From assembly GCF_018294505.1 (NCBI RefSeq), contig NC_057809.1, forward strand, positions 506,751,914 through 506,815,913: a stretch of DNA of 64,000 nt, given 5' to 3'. Numbering within the stretch: the stretch's first letter is position 1; every line of letters begins with the position of its first letter. This DNA comes from Triticum aestivum (taxonomy: Eukaryota; Streptophyta; Magnoliopsida; Poales; Poaceae). Both the position numbers and the translations under genes were made by a program. Shown piece after piece: positions 30,700-42,783 of this stretch. The notes below the pieces were generated by a model. That model did no database searches, was not told where the DNA came from, and saw only the letters and a program-made list of their open reading frames with translations.

Positions 30700-33600
30700 A
30701 CACTCAATGAGTTCTGGGTTTGATCATGTTATGCTTGTGAGAGAGGTTGTAGTCAACGGGTCTTGCCATATTCAGATCCCTATGTATTTCGCAAAACTTT
30801 ATGTCATATCGTAGATGCTGCTACCACATTCCACTTGGAGCTATTCCAAATTGTTGCTCCATTATACGTATCCGGTATCTCTACTCAGAGCTATCCGGAT
30901 AGGTGTTAAGCTTGCATCGACGTAACTCTTTACGTCGAACTCTTTATCACCTCCATAACCGAGAAACATTTCCTTATTCCTCTAAGGATAATTTTGACCG
31001 CTATCTGGTGATCCACTCCTAGATCACCTTTGTACCCTCTTGCCAGACATGTGGCAAGGCACACATCAGGTGCGGTACTCAGCATCGCATACCGTATAGA
31101 GCCTATGACAAGAGCATAGGGGACGACCTTCGTCCTTCCTCTTTCTTCTGCCGTGGTCAAGCTTTGAGTCTTACTCAACTTCACACCTTACAACTCAGGT
31201 AAGAACCCCTTCTTTGACTGATCTATTTTGAACTCCTTCAAAAACATGTCAAGGTGTGCGTTCTTTGAAAGTATCATCAGGCGTCTTGATCTATCTCTAT
31301 AGATCTTGATGCCCAATTTGTAAGCAGCTTTATCCAGGTCTTCCTTTGAAAAACACTCTTCAAACAACCGTTTATGCTTTCCAGAAATTCTACATTATTT
31401 CGGATCTACAATATGTCATCCACATATACTTATCAGAAATGTTGTAGTGCTCCCACTCACTTTCTTGTAAATACAAGTTTCTAGCAAACATTGTATAAAC
31501 CTAAAAGCTTTGATCACTCTATCAAAGCATATATTCTGACTCCGAGATGCTTGCTCTAGTCCATAGAAGGATCGCTGGAGCCAGCATACCTTTTAGCATC
31601 CTTAGGATCGACAAAACTTTGATTGTATCACATACAACTCTTTCTTACGAAAACTGGTAAGAAAACTTGTTTTTGACATCCATCTGTCAGATTTCATAAT
31701 CGAAAAATACAGCTAATGCTAACATGATTCCGACGGACTTAAGCATCGCTACCATCGTAGTCAACTCCTTGAACTTGTGAAAAGACTCTTTCCCACAAGT
31801 CAAGCTTCATAGACGGTAACATTACCGCCCACGTCCGTCTTCTTCTTAAAGATCCATTTATCTCAATGGCTTGCCGATCATCGGGCAAGTCCACCAAAGT
31901 CCATACTTTGTTCTGATACATGGATCCTATCTCGAATTTCATGGCTTCTAACCATTTGTCGGAATACGGGCCCACCATCGCTTCTCCATAGCTCGTAGGT
32001 TCATTGTTGTCCAGCAACATGATATCTGAGACAGGATTACCGTACCACTCAGGAGTAGTACATATCCTTGTCGACCTACGAGGTTCGATAGCAACTTGAT
32101 CTGAAGCTTCATGATCACTATCATTAACTTCCTATTCAACATACGTAGGCTCCACAGAAAACATCTTTCTATGTTGCATCACTCTGGTTGAAGTAAAGGT
32201 TTGACAACCTCATCAAGTTCTATCTTCCTCCCACTCAATTCTTTCGAGAGAAACTCCTTCTCGAGAAAGGACCCGTTCTTAGCGACAAACAATTTGCCCT
32301 CGGATCTGAGATAGAAGGTATACCCAACTGTCACCTTTGGGTATCCTATGAAGATGTGTTTGTCCGCTTTGGGTTCGAGCTTCTCCGGCTGAAGCCTTAA
32401 GCATCGCAGCCCCAAACATTAAGAAACGACAACTTTGGTTTCTTGTCAAACCAATGTTCATACGACGTCGTCTCAACGGACTTATATGGTGTCCTATCTA
32501 AAGTGAATGCAGTTGTCTCTAATGCATAACCTCAAAATAATAGAGGTAGATCATAGATCGCACCATATCTCATAAGGTTCGATTACGATGTCCGGACACA
32601 CCATTACCCTGTGGTGTTCCAGGTGGCTTCAACTGCGAAACAATTCCACAATGTCTTAAGTGTTTGCCAAACTCATAACTCAGAAATTCTCACTGATCAG
32701 ATCGTAGGAATTTGATCTTCTTGTTATGATGATTCTTAACTTCACTCTGAAATTGCTTGAACTTTTCAAACGTTTCAGACTTGTGCTTCATTAAGTAAAT
32801 ATACCTATATCTACTCAAATCGTCAGTGAAGATGAGAAAATAGCGATATCCACCGCACGATTCAATTCTCATTGGATCACACACATCAGCATGTATGATT
32901 TCCAACAAGTCACTTGCCCGTTTCATTGTACCTGAAAACGGGGTCTTAGTCATCCTGCCTATGAGGCATGGCTCGCATGTGTCAAGCGATTCAAAATCAA
33001 GTGACTCCAAACATCCATCGACATGGAGTTTCTTCATGCATCTTACGCCAATATGACCTAAGAGGCAGTGCCACAAGAAAGTGGTACTATCATTATTAAC
33101 TCTACATCTTTTGGCGTGAACATGTGTATTACCACGACCGAGATTCAATGAACCATTCACATAGGGTGCATGACCATGAAAGGTATTATTCATGTAAACA
33201 GAATAACCAATATTCTCTAACTTAAATGAATAACCGTATTGCAATGAACATGATCTAATCATATTCATGCTCAACGTAGACACCTGATAACATTTATCTA
33301 GGTTCAATACTAATCCCGAAGGCAGATGGAGCATGCGATGGTGATCTCATCAACTTTGGAAACACTTCCAACACACATCGTCACCTCGCCCTTAGCCAGT
33401 CTCCGTTTAGTCCGTAGCTTTTGCTTCAAGTCACCAATAATAGCAACTGAACCGGTATCCAATACCCAGGTGCTACCAGGAGTACTAGTGAGGTACACAT
33501 TAATAACACGTATATACTTTTGAAGTTGCCAGCCTTCTTATCTACCATGCATTTGGGGTAATTCCGCTACCAGTGACCGTTCCCCTTACAATAGAAGCAC

Positions 33601-34345
33601 TTAGTCTCGGGTTTGGGTTCAACCTTGGGTTCCTTCACTGGAGCGGCAACTGGTTTGCCATCCATGAAGTTTCCCTTCTAGCCCTTGCCCTTCTTGAAAC
33701 CAGTGGTCTTGTTAAACCATCAACACTTGATGCTCCTTCTTGATTTCTACCTTTTGCGGTCTTAAGCACCGCGAACAGCTCCGGGATCAACTCCATCCCT
33801 TGCATGTCATAGTTCATCATGAAGATCTAGTAGCTTAGTGATAGTGGCTAGAGAACTCTATCAATCACTATCTTATCTGGAAGTTTAACTCCCACTTGAT
33901 TTAAGTGATTGTAGCACCCAGACATTCTGAGCACATGCTCACTAGCTGAGCTATTCTCCTCCATCTTGTTGGCAAAAGAACTTGTCAGAGGTCTCACACC
34001 TCTCAACACGGGCATGAGCCTGAAATCCCAATTTCAGCTCTTGGAACATCTCATATGTTCTATGGCGTTCAAAACGTCATTGGAATCCCGATTCTAAGCC
34101 GTAAAGTATGGTGCACTAAACTATCAAGTAGTCATCAGGATGTGTCTGTCAGGTGTTCACAACATCCACAGACGACGTTGTAGGGGTTTGCACATCGAGC
34201 GGTGCATCAAAGACGTAAGCCTTCTGTGTAGCAGTGAGGACACTCCTCGGACTACGGACCTAGTCCGCATCATTGCTTACAATATCTTTCAACTTAATCT
34301 TTCTCTAGGAACGTATTGAAACAGGGAGCTACAACGTGAGCTATT
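30700..34345 (-). pseudogene. Broken Copia gag-pol of the older element
   Basis: The region is colinear with the intact polyprotein at 23427-27413 but destroyed. The ATG equivalent near 34340 reads ATAG. Gag survives as fragments (33635-33820), the protease as DTGS-containing 33310-33498, and the protease tail plus integrase as 32690-33334 (214 codons, with HHCC and the HADVCDP version of the first catalytic Asp). RT remnants are at 31739-32020 and RNase H remnants at 30930-31184. Many stops, frameshifts and small deletions separate them. It is far more degraded than expected from its 1.7% LTR divergence. Confidence 0.9.
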
Positions 34346-35637
34346 TATCTACAACATATTTGCAAAGACAATTTAGACTATGTTCATGATAATTGAGTTC
34401 ATCTAATCAAATTATTTAATGAACTCCCACTCAGATAGACATCCCTCTAGTCATCTAAGTGAAACATGATCCGAATCGACTAGGCCGTGTCCGATCATCA
34501 CGTGAGACGGACTAGTCATCAACGGTGAACATCTCATGTTGATCGTATCTTCTATACGACTCATGTTCGACCTTTCGGTCTTCCGTGTTCCGAGGCCATG
34601 TCTGTACATGCTAGGCTCGTCAAGTCAACCTAAGTGTTTCGCATGTGTCCCGAGGCCATGTCTGTACATGCTAGGCTCGTCAACACCCGTTGTATTCGAA
34701 CGTTAGAATCTATCACACCCGATCATCACGTGGTGCTTCGAAACAACGAACCTTCGCAACGGTGCACAGTTAGGGGGAACACTTTTCTTGAAATTTTAGT
34801 GAGGGATCATCTTATTTAAGCTACCGTCGTTCTAAGCAAATAAGATGTAAAACATGATAAACATCACATGCAATCAAATAGTGACATGATATGGCCAATA
34901 TCATTTTGCTCCTTTTGATCTCCATCTTCGGGGCTCCATGATCATCGTTGTCACCGGCATGACACCATGATCTCCATCATCATGATCTCCATCATCGTGT
35001 CTTCTTGAAGTTGTCTCGTCATCTATTACTTCTACTACTATGGCTAACGCTTTAGCAATAAAGTAAAGTAATTACATGACGTTTATGTTGACACGCAGGT
35101 CATAAATAAATTAAGACAACTCCTATGGCTCCTGCCGGTTGTCATACTCATCGACATGCAAGTCGTGATTCCTATTACAAGAACATGATCAATCTCATAC
35201 ATCACATATATCATTCATCACATCCTTTTGGCCATATCACATCACAAGGCATATGCTGCAAAAACAAGTTAGACGTCCTCTAATTGTTGTTGCAAGTTTT
35301 TACGTGGCTGCTATAGGTTTCTAGCAAGAACGTTTCTTACCTACGCGAAAACCACAACGTGATATGCCAATTTCTATTTACCCTTCATAAGGACCCTTTT
35401 CATCGAATCCGATCCGACTAAAGTGGGAGAGACAGACACCCGCTAGCCACCTTATGCAACTAGTGCATGTCAGTCGGTGGAACCAGTCTCACGTAAGCGT
35501 ACGTGTAAGGTCGGTCCGGGCCGCTTCATCCCACGATGCCGCCGAATCAAGATAAGACTAGTAACGGCAAGTAAATTGACAATATCGACGCCCACAACTG
35601 CTTTGTGTTCTACTCGTGCATAGAAACTACGCATAGA
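34346..35637 (-). other. Leader of the older Copia, with 60-bp-period duplication
   Basis: Non-coding leader related to 27414-28629. A 33-bp segment beginning CGAGGCCATGTCTGTACATG is present twice, at 34591-34623 and 34651-34683. It is single in the young element, so this is a local tandem duplication. Confidence 0.75.
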
Positions 35638-35654
35638 CCTAGCTCATGATGCCA
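35638..35654 (-). other. Primer-binding site, older Copia
   Basis: The coding strand reads TGGCATCATGAGCTAGG one base after the 5' LTR, a variant of the initiator-Met tRNA complement. Confidence 0.7.
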
Positions 35655-35655
35655 C

Positions 35656-37388
35656 TGTTGGGGATCGTAGCAGAAATTTAAAATTTTCTATGCATCACCA
35701 AGATCAATCTATGGAGTAATCTAGCAACGAGGGGAAGGAGAGTGCATCTACATACCCTTGTAGATCGCTAAGCGGAAGCGTTCAGGTGAACGGGGTTGAT
35801 GGAGTCGTACTCATCGTGATCCAAATCACCGATGATCCTAGCGCCGAACGGACGACACCTCCGCGTTCAACACACATACGGAACGGAGACGTCTCCCATG
35901 CCTTGATCCAGCAAGGAGGAAGGAGAGGTTGAGGAAGAGAGTCCAACAACAGCACGACGGCGTGGTGGTGATGGAGTGGCAGTTCTCCGGCAGGGCTTCG
36001 CCAAGCTCACGTGGAGGAGGAGAGGTATTGGAGGGGAGGGGCTGCACCAGGTTCAAGGGTGTGGCCGCCCTCCCACCCCTCCACTATTTATAGGTGGGGA
36101 GAGAGGGGGCCGGCCCCCGTAGATCCCATCTAGGGTTGGGGGCGGCGGCCAAGGGGGAAGGAGTGCCTCCCAAGTCAAGTGGAGGCCCTCCCCCTTAGGG
36201 TTTCCCCTCTCCCATGCGCATGGGCCTTGGGGGGCTGGTGCCCTTGGCCCATTAAGGTTAGGGCGCCCCCTATAGCCCATGCTGCTGTATTGGACGTGGT
36301 GGAACATTTTCCGGACCTCCAGACCCCTCCGGAATCCTCCGGAACCTTCCGGAAGCTTCCCGGTACAATACCGGAAAAAACCGAACTTTTCCCGGAACCC
36401 GAACAACAACTTTCCATATATAAATCTTTACCTCCGGACCATTCCGGAACTCCTCGTGACGTCCGGGATCTCATCCGGGACTCCGAACAACATTCGGTAA
36501 TCACATACAAGTCTTCCTAATAACCCTAGCGTCATCGAACCTTAAGTGTGTAGACCCTACGGGTTCGGGAACCATGCAGACATGACCGAGACAACTCTCC
36601 GGCCAATAACCAACAGCGGGATCTGGATACCCATGTTGGCTCCCACATGTTCCACGATGATCTCATCGGATGAACCACGATGTCGAGGATTCAATCAATC
36701 CCGTATTCAATTCCCTTTGTCCAGCGGTATTGTACTTGCCCGAGATTCGATCGTCGGTATCCCGATACCTTGTTCAATCTCGTTACCGGCAAGTCTCTTT
36801 ACTCGTTCCGTAACACATCATCCCGTGATCAACTCCTTGGTCACATTGTGCACATTATGATGATGTCCTACCGAGTGGGCCCAGAGATACCTCTCCGTTT
36901 ACACGGAGTGACAAATCCCAGTCTCGATTCGTGCCAACCCAACAGACACTTTCGGAGATACCTGTAGTGTACCTTTATAGCCACCCAGTTACTTTGTGAC
37001 GTTTGGCACACCCAAAGCACTCCTACGGTATCCGGGAGTTGCACAATCTCATGGTCTAAGGAAATGATACTTGACATTAGAAAAGCTTTAGCAAACGAAC
37101 TACACGATCTTGTGCTAGGCTTAGGATTGGGTCTTGTCCATCACATCATTCTCCTAATGATGTGATCCCATTATCAACGACATCCAATGTCCATGGTCAG
37201 GAAACCATAACCATCTATTGATCAACGAGCTAGTCAACTAGAGCTTACTAGGGACATGGTGTTGTCTATTTATCCACACATGTATCTGAGTTTCCTATCA
37301 ATACAATTCTAGCATGGATAATAAACTATTATCATGAACAATGAAATAATAACTAATTTATTATTGCCTCTAGGGCATATTTCCAACA
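35656..37388 (-). repeat. Older Copia 5' LTR
   Basis: Intact 1,733-bp LTR matching 20250-21732 plus 30313-30564. It is followed by TSD GAATC at 37389-37393. TATA-like CTATAAATAG is at about 36084-36095 on the minus strand, with a block of TCCGGAA motifs at about 36300-36360 upstream. Confidence 0.92.
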
Positions 37389-37393
37389 GAATC

Positions 37394-37847
37394 CCCCTCT
37401 CCGGAGCCCCGAACGGACACCAGATCAGCCCTCCCGAGGGGTTTTAGGGCTTGGCGGCGGCTCCGTATCGTAAAACGTGATGATTTATTCTCTCTGATTT
37501 TTTTCTCATTGAAACTCAATATATGGAGGTGGAGTTGGAGTCGGAGACAGAACAGGGGGCCCGCGAGGTAGGGGGGCGCGCCCTAGGGGGGGCGCCCCCA
37601 CCCTCGTGAGAAGGGTGTGGGCCCACTGGTCTTCATCTTTGGCGAGGATTTTTTATTGTTTTTTCTAAGATGTTTCGTGGAGTTTCAGATCATTCCGGGA
37701 ATATTTGTTTTCTGCACATAAAAAAACACCATGGTAATTCTGCTGAAAACAGCGTCAGTCCGGGTTAGTTCCATTCAAATCATACAAGTTAGAGTCCAAA
37801 ACAAGGGCAAAAGTGTTTGAAAAAGTAGATACGACGGAGACGTATCA
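37394..37847 (-). repeat. Outer Gypsy 3' LTR, part 2
   Basis: It resumes the LTR broken at 20249 and ends GGAGACGTATCA at 37847. Contiguous polypurine sequence (AAGCTTGGGGGAGT on the coding strand, 37848-37861) confirms that this is a 3' LTR of a minus-strand element. Confidence 0.88.
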
Positions 37848-38972
37848 ACTCCCCCAAGCTTAACCCCTTGCTTGTCCTCAAGCAATTCAGTTGACAAACT
37901 GAAAGAAAGAAAAACTTTTACAAACTCTGCTTGCTCTTGTTTGTTGTAACTATGTCAAGCCAACATTCAAGTTTTCAGCATAGATCATAACTAACCACAT
38001 TTGCAATAATTCTCATGTCTCACAATTACTCATATCAATAGCATAGTCAACTAGCAAGCCATAATAATAAATCTCAGATGACAACACTTTCTCAAAACAA
38101 TCATAATATGATATAACAAGATGGTATCTCGCTAACCCTTTCTGAGACCGCAAAACATAAATGCAGAGCACCTTTAAAGATCAAGGACTGACTAGATATT
38201 TTAATTCATGGTAAAAGAGATCCAATCATAGTCATACCCAATATAAATTAACAGTGATGAATGCAAATGATGGTTGTGCTCTCCAGCTAGTGCTTTTTAA
38301 TAAGAGGGTGATGACTTAACATAAAAGTAAATGGATAGGCCCTTCGCAGAGGGAAGCAAGGATTTGTAGAGGTGCTAGAGCTCAGTTTTGAAATACAGAT
38401 AAATTGTATTTTGAGCGGTGTACTTTCATTGTCAACGTAACAACTAAGAGATGGCGATATCTTCCATGCTAAACACATTATAGGCGGTTCCCAAACAGAA
38501 TGGTAAATTTTATACTCCCCCTCCACCAACAAGCATCAATCCATGGCTTGCTCGAAACAACGAGTGCCTCCAACATACATCAGGTCCTAGGGGGAGTTTT
38601 GTTTGCAATTAATTTTGATTTAGTTTGCATAATGCATGGGACTGGGCATCCCGATGACCAGCCATTTTCTCGTGAGTGAGGAGCGGAGTCCACTCCTCTT
38701 GTGAATAACCCGCCTAACACAGAAGATAAGGACAACCTTTGTTGATACATGAGCTATTCGAGCATACAAAATAGAATGTTTATTTGAAGGTTTAGAGTTT
38801 GGCACATACAAATTTACTTGGAACGGCAGGTAGATACCGCATATAGGAAGGTATGGTGGACTCATCTGGAATAACTTTGGGGTTTAAGGGATTGGATGCA
38901 CAAGCAGTATTCCCGCTTAGTACAAGTGAAGGCTAGCAAAAGACTGGGAAGCGACCAACTAGAGAGCGACAA
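37848..38972 (-). other. Outer Gypsy 3' non-coding internal region (part)
   Basis: About 1.1 kb with no substantial frame, closely similar to 42784-43916 of the inner element. It is cut at 38972 by insertion of the inner element and continues at 50944. Bases 38968-38972 (GACAA) form the left TSD. Confidence 0.85.
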
Positions 38973-40119
38973 TGATAACTCACAAGTATAGGGGATCGCA
39001 ATAGCTTTCGAGGGTAGAGTATTCAACCCAAATTTATTGATTCGACACAAGGGGAGCCAAAGAATATTCTCAAGTATTAGCACCTGAGTTGTCAATTCAA
39101 CCACACCTGGAAACTTAGTATCTGCAGCAAAGTGTTTAGTAGTAAAGTAATATGATAGTGGTGGTAGCGGCAACAAAAGTAAAGACAACAAAAAGTAATA
39201 TTTTTGGTATTTTGTAGTGATTGTAACAGTAGCAACGGAAAAGTAAATAAGCGTAAACCAGTATATGGAAAACTCATAGGCACCGGATCAGTGATGGATA
39301 ATTATGCCGGATGCGGTTCATCATGTAACAGTCATAACATAGGGTGACACAGAACTAGCTCCAATTCGTCAATGTAATGTAGGCATGTATTTCGTATATA
39401 GTCATACGTGCTTATGGAAAAGAACTTGCGTGACATCTTTTGTCCTACCCTCCCGTGGCAGCGGGTCCTATTGGAAACTAAGGGATATTAAGGCCTCCTT
39501 TTAATAGAGTACCGGAACAAAGCATTAGCACATAGTGAATACTTGAACTCCTCAAACTACAGTCATCACCGGTAAGTATCCCGATTATTGTCACTTCGGG
39601 GTTAACGGATCATAACACATAATAGGTGACTATAGACTTGCAAGATAGGATCTAGAACTCTCATATATTCATGAAAACATAACAGGTTCAGATCTGAAAT
39701 CATGGCACTCGGGCCCTAGTGACAAGCATTAAGCATAGCAAAGTCATAGCAACATCAATCTCAGAACATAGTGGATACTAGGGATCAAACCCTAACAAAA
39801 CTAACTCGATTACATGATAAATCTCATCCAACCCATCGCCGTCCAGCAAGCCTACGATGGAATTACTCACGCACGGCGGTGAGTATCATGAAATTGGTGA
39901 TGGAGGATGGTTGATGATGATGATGGCGACGAATCCCCCTCTCCGGAGCCCCGAACGGACTCCAGATCAGCCCTCCCGAGAGGTTTTAGGGCTTGGCGGC
40001 GGCTCCGTATCGTAAAATGCGATGATTTCTTCCCTTTGATTTTTTTCTCATCGAAACTCAATATATGGAGGTGGAGTTGGCGTCGGAGGGTCTCCAGGGG
40101 GCCCATGAGGTAGGGGGCG
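38973..40119 (-). repeat. Inner Gypsy 3' LTR, part 1 (continues 42515-42783)
   Basis: It begins TGATAACTCACAAGTATAGG and is interrupted by a solo LTR at 40120. It rejoins at 42515 and ends GGAGACATATCA at 42783, for a total of about 1,416 bp. Confidence 0.88.
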
Positions 40120-42509
40120 TGTAGCGACCAGACCTTAAACAGTCTGATCTCTGTGCTCCGGTGTCATCCCTGGATCAGTAATGCTGACACCACACAGTAC
40201 TCGAAGGATTTATAGCAGAGTAGCAATCACACACTTATTACATCGAGTGTCTCAAAAGAGAACTTATTACAATAAATATGGCTTAAGGCCATCTAATAAC
40301 GATAACAGCGGAAGGCTTGGAAGATAAGTGAGTCCATCAACTCCAACGGCATCACTGAGTATAGAACCACGACCTAAAAACTCCTTAATCGTCGTCTGAA
40401 AAGTCTGCAACATTAACGTTGCAGCCCGAAAACGGGTCAGCACATGGAATATGCTGGCAAGGTAACACACAGAGAGTAAAGGAAATGCAACAGCTATACT
40501 ATATGCATATTTGGCTGGTGGAAAGCTCTATGGTTACAGTTTTTGCGTAAAGCCAATTTTCCCTACTTCAAAGGAATAAATTTAATTACTATCATGGTGG
40601 TTGTTAAACATTGAGAATGGTTGACAACATTCTCAATCCCAATTAAAGTAACATCATTAAACCCAACAAAATTAACTTTAGAGTAACATGTTGAGATTCA
40701 CATGATAATCCAGGTACTAGATACTCAAGATATCCATAACCGGGGACATGGCTAACCATGGTTAGTTTGTTACACTCTGCAGAGGTTTGCGCACTTTTCC
40801 CCACAAGACTCGATCGCCTCCATTGGATTTTCTCGCACTACATGGTGTTTGAGAAACGGATGACCGAGACATAGTCTTTCAGAAGCGCTAGCACCTTACG
40901 ATCAGGTAGACCGTACCACCTACATCCCCTACATCTGCTAGTCTACCCTGTAAGAGTTCGCACGACTTAATCAACTATGCCAGAGCCCATAATGGCTTGT
41001 GGCCGCACACGGAAGTTTCTAGTATGAATAATCTCATGATCCCTTTGAGCCTGGGTGGCGGTCCAAAAGAAAAACAGGCAAGTCCTGGAATACCCAGGTG
41101 CCTCAATCCACCCAGATGTGTGTTTAGGTTGCCACCTTAGATAAACCATTAATTAACAATCTCACATCTGTCATGGATATCACTCACCCAATCCACGTCT
41201 ACTAGCATAGCATGGCATAAGCAAACGCAGAAGTAACTCCCAAAGGTTTGATAATAAACAGGTAATAGGTACTACCTCATCTACTTCCCATCCCACAATT
41301 TAATTAGATCCTAATCATGCAATGTGTGAGGATTGATCTAATGCAATAAAACTGGGTTGTAGAAAAGGGTATGATCAAAGTGTTACTTGCCTTGTTGATG
41401 ATCCGCGAAACCTAGAGATTCAAAGTAACAGGCGGCGCACTCCGGATATTCTATCACAAACAAACAAACAAGCATACAATAAGTACTCATCTAATGCATA
41501 GGTAAAACTCAAATAGAAGATCTAACCAGAAAGTTCAACTTAAGAACCCTGGTTTGCAAAAAGAATCAAATCGAACGAAGCAAAGAAAGTCAAACGGCGA
41601 AAGAAAACAACTTCGTTCTAGTAATCTAGATCTAGGGCAAATTTTACAGTAGCAAAAACTTGTTTAAGTTGATTATTCGGAAAGAGGGTTTCGAGACGAA
41701 ACTCCAGGCGCTTGAATTGCCTGATTCCGATAAACGAGCGAAAAGTTATACTAAAACGAAAATCGGATCAGAAATCGCGATCAGAAAATAACCGCAGAAA
41801 ATCCGACGAAAAAGAAAAAGCGACGAATAATTTTTTTTAACGGCACGGAAGTCGAGGCGGCAGCGAACCTCGGGCGGCGTGCAACTCCGGCGAGTCGGCG
41901 GCGGGTCCGGCGACGGCGGCGACGGCGGCGGCTACTAGGGTTTGGGCGCGGCTATGGGCTGGCTATATAAAGGCGCCCCCAGGCGGAGTCCCGCTCGGGT
42001 ACGGCCCATAGTCGGTTTCGTTTTTTTTTAATAATTACGCTAAAAAAAATAAAAAGAAATACTAAACGGACTCCAAAAATCCTGAAGTAAATTTTCCCTG
42101 GTTTCTAAAATCAAGCCCGATAAAGTGAACATTTATTTGGGCCCTAAATGCAATTTTGAAAAATGCGCATTTTTCCTAAATTCAAATAAAAATACCGAAA
42201 AACTCTGAAATAAATCTTATTTGATTTTTTATTAAATCCTCAATATTTCTATATTTTGGGAAAGTCATTTTATTCCCTCTCTCATATTTTTGTAATAGAA
42301 ATAATTGATGATAAAATAAATAAAATCAAATGGTCCTGTTTACAAAATTTGAGAAAACTCAAATATGTAAATAACGAAATCCCCAACTCTCTCCGTGGGT
42401 CCTTGAGTTGTTTAGGATTTTCTAGGATCAAAACCAAAAGCAAAATAAAATATGATATGCATGATGATCTAATGTATAACATTCCAAATTGAAAATTTGG
42501 GATGTTACA
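40120..42509 (-). mobile_element. Solo LTR (2,390 bp), probably Gypsy
   Basis: The coding-strand ends are TGTAACATCCC...GGTCGCTACA and the perfect TSD is GGGCG (40115-40119 and 42510-42514). No internal domain, primer site or long frame is present. A TATATA box at about 41962-41970 (minus strand) is followed by AAACCCTAGTAGCCGCC and a CGG-rich leader-like stretch at about 41855-41945. That layout fits a single LTR left after LTR-LTR recombination. The family name is not certain. It landed in the G/C-rich part of the Gypsy LTR. Confidence 0.82.
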
Positions 42510-42783
42510 GGGCGCGCCCTAGGGGGGGCGCCCCCACCCCCGTGAGAAGGGTGTGGCCCCCCTGGTCTTCATATTTGGCAAGGATTTTTTATTATTTTTT
42601 CTAAGACCTCCCGTGGAGTTTCAGGTCATTCCGAGAATATTTCTTTTCTGCACATAAAACAACATCATGGTAATTCTGCTGAAAACAGCGTCAGTCTGGG
42701 TTAGTTCCATTCAAATCATACAAGTTAGAGTCCAAAACAAGGGCAAAAGTGTTTGGAAAAATAGATACAACGGAGACATATCA

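Larger units (their letters stand above)
20250..37388 (-). mobile_element. Angela/WIS-like Copia element, defective, itself split
   Basis: The 3' LTR is 20250-21732 plus 30313-30564 (about 1,735 bp). The 5' LTR is 35656-37388 (1,733 bp). The TSD GAATC occurs at 20245-20249 and 37389-37393. LTR ends are TGTTGG/CCAACA type, and the LTR carries a CTATAAATAG TATA-like box (about 36084-36095, minus strand). The polypurine tract lies next to 30565 and the primer site next to 35654. By eye the LTRs differ at around 30 sites (about 1.7%), mostly transitions. The gag-pol region is a multiply broken pseudogene. Confidence 0.92.
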
